The translations under genes and the position numbers were made by a program. DNA of 63,668 nt from an uncultured Chitinophagaceae bacterium. GTDB taxonomy: Bacteria; Bacteroidota; Bacteroidia; Chitinophagales; Chitinophagaceae. Below are positions 60,281-63,668 of the stretch, one piece after another. Each line of letters starts with the position of its first letter. Position 1 is the first letter of the stretch. The stretch is taken from assembly GCA_937996595.1 (NCBI GenBank), contig CALKVC010000111.1, positions 1-63,668 on the forward strand. The letters run 5' to 3'. Below the pieces are notes generated by a model that was not told the DNA's origin, ran no database searches, and saw only the letters and a program-made list of their open reading frames with translations.

Positions 60281-60371
60281 TACGAACTATGCATTATAAA
60301 AAATGATGCCAAAGAGATGAACGGGAAAATTCTTTGTTAAAATCAATGTAACTTCAAACAAACTTATTTTT

Positions 60372-60704
60372 ATGGTAGAACAACAATTGGTAACCACCAG
60401 TACCCAGCTTGAAGGTTACCGTATAAGCAGGCACCTAGGCGTGGTTCGCGGAATAACCGTACGGTCCAGGAGTATTTTTGGAAACATTGCCGGTGCATTT
60501 CAAACGCTGGCAGGCGGAAAGATTTCAATTTATGTGGAATTATGCGAACGGACCAGGATGGAAGCATATGAACAGATGGTTCAGCATGCCAATGAAAAAG
60601 GCGCCAATGCCATCATCAATATGCGGTATGACGCCAATGAAGTGATGAATGGTGTTACAGAAGTATTATGTTATGGAACTGCCGTGCAAGTGGTAAATAC
60701 CTGA
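60372..60704 (+). CDS. YbjQ/UPF0145-family protein
   Basis: The 110-residue protein matches the heavy-metal-binding-like UPF0145 (YbjQ) family: TTSTQLEGYRI near 8-18, GVVRGITVRS near 23-32, and KGANAIINMRYD near 76-87. These small proteins form pentamer-like rings; the function is not known. It is transcribed alone and converges on nadE. Confidence 0.88.
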   Translation: MVEQQLVTTSTQLEGYRISRHLGVVRGITVRSRSIFGNIAGAFQTLAGGKISIYVELCERTRMEAYEQMVQHANEKGANAIINMRYDANEVMNGVTEVLCYGTAVQVVNT

Positions 60705-60722
60705 CAGCTCAACGGTACATTT

Positions 60723-62405
60723 TCAACCAAGGTATTTTCCAACAATCGGCATCCTTCTGCCAACACCAAAAGCTTTGGGGGAAATACGAATGATGGGGCA
60801 AAACTGGTTTCGCTTGTATTCATTCATATTCACCATTTTCAGTACCCGATCTACCAACGTATGCTCAAACCCAAGCGCCTTTATCTCACCGGGGCCTTTT
60901 GCCTGTTCGATATACAGGTATAAGATCTTATCCAGCACCTGGTAATCGGGTAAACTGTCGCTGTCTTTTTGTCCCGGCCTCAGCTCTGCACTGGGAGCTT
61001 TATTGATGATATTGACCGGAATTATTTCCTGCTCCCTGTTGATGTATTCAGCCAGCTTATATACCTGCAATTTATAGCAATCGCCTAAAACACCCAGTCC
61101 GCCGGCCATATCACCGTAAAGGGTTCCATAACCCGTTGCCAGTTCACTTTTATTAGATGTATTCAGCAGGATATATCCAAACTTATTTGCCAATGCCATA
61201 AGCAGGTTCCCCCTGGTACGGCTTTGTATATTCTCTTCGGTTACATTGAACGACATTCCTTTGAAGAATGGATCCAGTTGATGAAGAAATGATTCATAGA
61301 TTTCCCTGATTGGAATGATATCATACCTGTTTGCAAGGTTTTTGCTTAACGTTTCGGCATCTGTTACAGAATGAGCAGTTGAATAAGGAGATGGCATCAG
61401 GATGGCATGCACATTTTCGCTGCCAAGCGCTTTACAGGCCAGGGCCAGGGTAACGGCGCTGTCAATACCGCCACTACTGCCGAGTATTGCCTTTGTAAAA
61501 CCCATTTTAGAAAAGTAATCCTTAATACCCATCAGCAATGCTTCATACACGTGCTCCATATTTAAGCCTTCATCAAGCATAACCGGGTTTAATTCCTGGC
61601 CCGCAATTTTATCGGCCGTTTCAATTACCGGTGCGTTTATGGTACCGTCATCATTTAATATAAAGCTTTTCAGTTCTTCCCTGAAACTGGCCAGTTGGCC
61701 GCAGAGGTTGGCCTGTTTATCAAAAACAAGAGATGTGCCATCAAAAACAATTTCTGTCTGGCTGCCAACTGCATTGCAATAAAACATAGGAATCCTGTAC
61801 TTAAGCACATTTGCTTTAACAGCGGCTTTCCTGTCTTCATCATGCGTATAATCAAAGGGTGAGGCTGACAGGTTGATCATCACATCCGGTTTATGTTCCA
61901 TTAATTTATCCATCGGGCAAACCAGGTACAATGGGTTATCTCCCAGGTTCCATATGTCTTCGCAAATGGTAACTGCTAATTTTTTACCCATATAATGTAC
62001 CGGTTCCCATATTGCAGCCGGTTCAAAATAACGGTCTTCATCAAATACATCATATGTTGGTAAGCAGGTTTTATGGATCACCTGTTTAATTTCCCTGTCT
62101 GCCAGGAAATACGCTGCATTGAAAAGATCTTTACCTGATTTGGCCGCATTTCTCTGCGGAGCGCCGATAAGCACGGCTATCCCGTCTGCATATTGCCTCA
62201 CCCGGTCAATAGACTGGTAGCATTTGTCAATAAAATCATTAAAATATAAAAAATCACGCGGCGGATAGCCACAGATGCATAACTCGCTGAAAACAACCAG
62301 GTGGCCACCCTGCTCTTTCGCCATGCGGATGGTATCGATTATCTTATCTGTATTACTTTCAAAATTTCCGATGTGATAGTTCTGTTGCGCCAAAAAAATT
62401 TTCAT
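60723..62405 (-). CDS. nadE: glutamine-dependent NAD+ synthetase
   Basis: The 560-residue two-domain enzyme completes NAD synthesis. The N-terminal nitrilase-like glutaminase has the triad Glu41, Lys112 and Cys148 (TICEDIWN) and releases ammonia from glutamine. The C-terminal synthetase has the ATP pyrophosphatase loop SGGIDS at 311-316 and amidates deamido-NAD. It diverges from gldB with 76 bases between start codons. Confidence 0.95.
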   Translation of the reverse strand: MKIFLAQQNYHIGNFESNTDKIIDTIRMAKEQGGHLVVFSELCICGYPPRDFLYFNDFIDKCYQSIDRVRQYADGIAVLIGAPQRNAAKSGKDLFNAAYFLADREIKQVIHKTCLPTYDVFDEDRYFEPAAIWEPVHYMGKKLAVTICEDIWNLGDNPLYLVCPMDKLMEHKPDVMINLSASPFDYTHDEDRKAAVKANVLKYRIPMFYCNAVGSQTEIVFDGTSLVFDKQANLCGQLASFREELKSFILNDDGTINAPVIETADKIAGQELNPVMLDEGLNMEHVYEALLMGIKDYFSKMGFTKAILGSSGGIDSAVTLALACKALGSENVHAILMPSPYSTAHSVTDAETLSKNLANRYDIIPIREIYESFLHQLDPFFKGMSFNVTEENIQSRTRGNLLMALANKFGYILLNTSNKSELATGYGTLYGDMAGGLGVLGDCYKLQVYKLAEYINREQEIIPVNIINKAPSAELRPGQKDSDSLPDYQVLDKILYLYIEQAKGPGEIKALGFEHTLVDRVLKMVNMNEYKRNQFCPIIRISPKAFGVGRRMPIVGKYLG

Positions 62406-62481
62406 GCAAATAGCTTATCCGGTTTTTAACTTTATTAATCTCTATAAATGCATTTCTTTTGTAAAGTTAAATTATTACTAT

Positions 62482-63489
62482 ATGCGTTTGATATTTAGTT
62501 TGATGCTGGTCCTGCTGTTCATATCCTGCAACAATGAAAAAACACCGGATGTTTCAAATATCCGGATCAACCTGTCAACCAGCAGGTTTGAACAGGGCCT
62601 TTTTGCGCTGGATACAAATAACCTGGCTCCGGGCCTCGACAAGCTGGTATCTTCGTTCCCGTCATTCGGTGAAAATTTCTTATCGCTGATACTTAATACC
62701 GACCCGCGCTGGCCGGCTGACAGCACCATGAATTATATAAAAGGATTCATCAGCGCTTACCGTAACGTGTACGATTCTTCCCAAAAAGTTTTTACTGATT
62801 TCAGGCCTTATGAAAATGAAATAAAAAAGGGTCTGCAATTACTTCAGTATTATTTTCCGGCATACAGGGCGCCTCATAAGATCATAACATATATTGGGCC
62901 GTTAGACGGCTATGGCGACATCCTTACAGAAGATGCACTGGTGGTTGGACTGCATCATCACCTGGGCAAATCATTTTCCATGTATGGCCAACCGTTAGTT
63001 CAGGAAGTATATGCCGGCTATATCAGCAGGCGGTTTGAACCCGCTTATATATCCATCAATTGCATGAAAAATATTGTACTTGACATGTTCCCTGAGAAAA
63101 ATGAAGATGCCAGCCTCATCAACCAGATGGTAGAAAAGGGAAAAAGATTGTATGTATTAAGCCGATTATTGCCCGATAAGGATGAATATCTGCTGATAGG
63201 TTATACAAAAGAGCAGATGGAAGCCTGTTATAAGAATGAGGCCAGGATATGGAACCTGTTCACACAAAACGAACTCTTGCAGGTAATTGACAACAACATC
63301 ATCAAGAACTATATTGGCGAGGGACCGAAAACACAGGAACTGGGTGAGGATTCTCCGGGAAATATCGGTTCTTACCTGGGCTGGCAGATTGTAAAAAAAT
63401 ACATGAAGAAAAACCCCGGCACCAGCCCCGGCCAGTTAATGAAAACAACTGCAGAAACCATTTATACGGAAGCAAAATACAAACCCTGA
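62482..63489 (+). CDS. gldB: gliding-motility lipoprotein GldB
   Basis: From the ATG at 62482 the protein has 335 residues. The lipoprotein signal is MRLIFSLMLVLLFISC, with lipidated Cys16. Family marks are YIGPLDGYGDILT and ALVVGLHHHLG near 135-160. GldB is required for gliding in Flavobacterium and is linked to T9SS function. An upstream ATG at 62404 would overlap nadE and bury the signal peptide, so it is rejected. gldC, which often follows, is absent. Confidence 0.92.
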   Translation: MRLIFSLMLVLLFISCNNEKTPDVSNIRINLSTSRFEQGLFALDTNNLAPGLDKLVSSFPSFGENFLSLILNTDPRWPADSTMNYIKGFISAYRNVYDSSQKVFTDFRPYENEIKKGLQLLQYYFPAYRAPHKIITYIGPLDGYGDILTEDALVVGLHHHLGKSFSMYGQPLVQEVYAGYISRRFEPAYISINCMKNIVLDMFPEKNEDASLINQMVEKGKRLYVLSRLLPDKDEYLLIGYTKEQMEACYKNEARIWNLFTQNELLQVIDNNIIKNYIGEGPKTQELGEDSPGNIGSYLGWQIVKKYMKKNPGTSPGQLMKTTAETIYTEAKYKP

Positions 63490-63491
63490 AC

Positions 63492-63668
63492 TCAGGCAGC
63501 CTGGGCACGCAACATATCCTGCGATGGTTTATGCCCCAGCATTTTCATGGTTCTGATATGGGATGCCAGGGCACCTGAAAGCGTTGGATAGTAATTATAA
63601 GGCAGGTGAAATTCTTTACATTTTTGCTGAACAATCTTGCTTAAAGCCGGGTAATGAATATGGCTTAT
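63492..63668 (-). CDS. fatty acid desaturase, C-terminal end (cut by window edge)
   Basis: Only the last 58 codons and the TGA stop are present. The translation includes SHIHYPALSKIVQQKCKEF and later PYNYYPTLSGALASHIR, which resembles the C-terminus of Bacteroidota membrane acyl desaturases just after their last His box. The stop lies two bases from the gldB stop, so the genes converge without a gap. Confidence 0.7.
   Translation of the reverse strand: MSHIHYPALSKIVQQKCKEFHLPYNYYPTLSGALASHIRTMKMLGHKPSQDMLRAQAA

Noticed and set aside
62404..62481. Upstream ATG of gldB at 62404
   Set aside because: It would overlap the nadE start and place 26 extra residues in front of a perfect lipoprotein signal.
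1..63668. tRNA or rRNA genes, IS elements, prophage genes
   Set aside because: No T-loop-type sequences were noticed in the intergenic regions, no rRNA core sequences, no transposase or integrase, and no terminal inverted repeats.

Overview
The window is a stretch of a Bacteroidota chromosome, most like the Chitinophagaceae. The signs are a flexirubin/dialkylresorcinol-type pigment operon, type IX secretion (T9SS) C-terminal sorting domains, gliding genes gldB, gldF and gldG, a MurF-Alr fusion, an LspA with a long insert, weak Shine-Dalgarno sequences, and several exact copies of the Bacteroidota -7 promoter element TAnnTTTG. No tRNA, rRNA, CRISPR array, IS element or prophage was recognised. 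Bases 1-27 are Illumina adapter sequence, not genome.

Layout. (1) 26-12542: part of a pigment cluster. The minus-strand operon runs GT2-DUF2062, MMPL transporter-acyltransferase-methyltransferase fusion, CrtI-like oxidoreductase, C45-type acyltransferase/hydrolase, holo-ACP synthase, PaaK-like ligase. A divergent acyltransferase and a flavin-dependent halogenase-like gene, cut by the contig end, follow. The ketosynthases, ACPs and the aryl starter enzyme are not in the window. (2) 12.7-18.3 kb: TatD nuclease, polysaccharide deacetylase, a lipoprotein, gltX, a stand-alone B12-binding mutase subunit and an enoyl-CoA hydratase. (3) 18.5-32.8 kb: an envelope/secretome region with four proteins bearing T9SS tails (one with six 75-residue repeats, two tandem paralogues, one PQQ-type sugar dehydrogenase), two lipoproteins, and fumC in between. 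(4) 32.8-39.6 kb: lspA and the operon gldF-gldG-terC-murF/alr. (5) 39.6-40.1 kb: a 521-base gap with a strong terminator and a possible small RNA. (6) 40.1-53.8 kb: a proline-rich secreted protein, iscS-iscU-iscA, methylmalonyl-CoA epimerase, an MBL hydrolase, a large propeller/barrel outer-membrane protein, DUF1361-dgkA, a creD-regulator-membrane protein group, a permuted-papain enzyme and a class III aminotransferase. (7) 54.0-63.7 kb: gamma-carbonic anhydrase, two small proteins, rsgA, the operon moxR-DUF58-(membrane protein)-batA, a YbjQ-like protein, nadE, gldB and the end of a fatty acid desaturase gene.

How the genes fit together. Region 1 should activate (ligase), load (AcpS), tailor (halogenase, oxidoreductase, methyltransferase, acyltransferases, glycosyltransferase) and export (MMPL) an aryl polyene/alkylresorcinol pigment. 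Regions 3, 4 and 7 contribute to secretion, gliding and the cell envelope. The mutase subunit and the epimerase belong to propionate/methylmalonyl-CoA metabolism.

The most unusual sequence feature is in the Bat operon. DUF58, the small membrane protein and BatA lie in one continuous reading frame broken only by two TAA codons, and none of the three has an ATG start. The intergenic region 39551-40071 is the best candidate for an undescribed small RNA.
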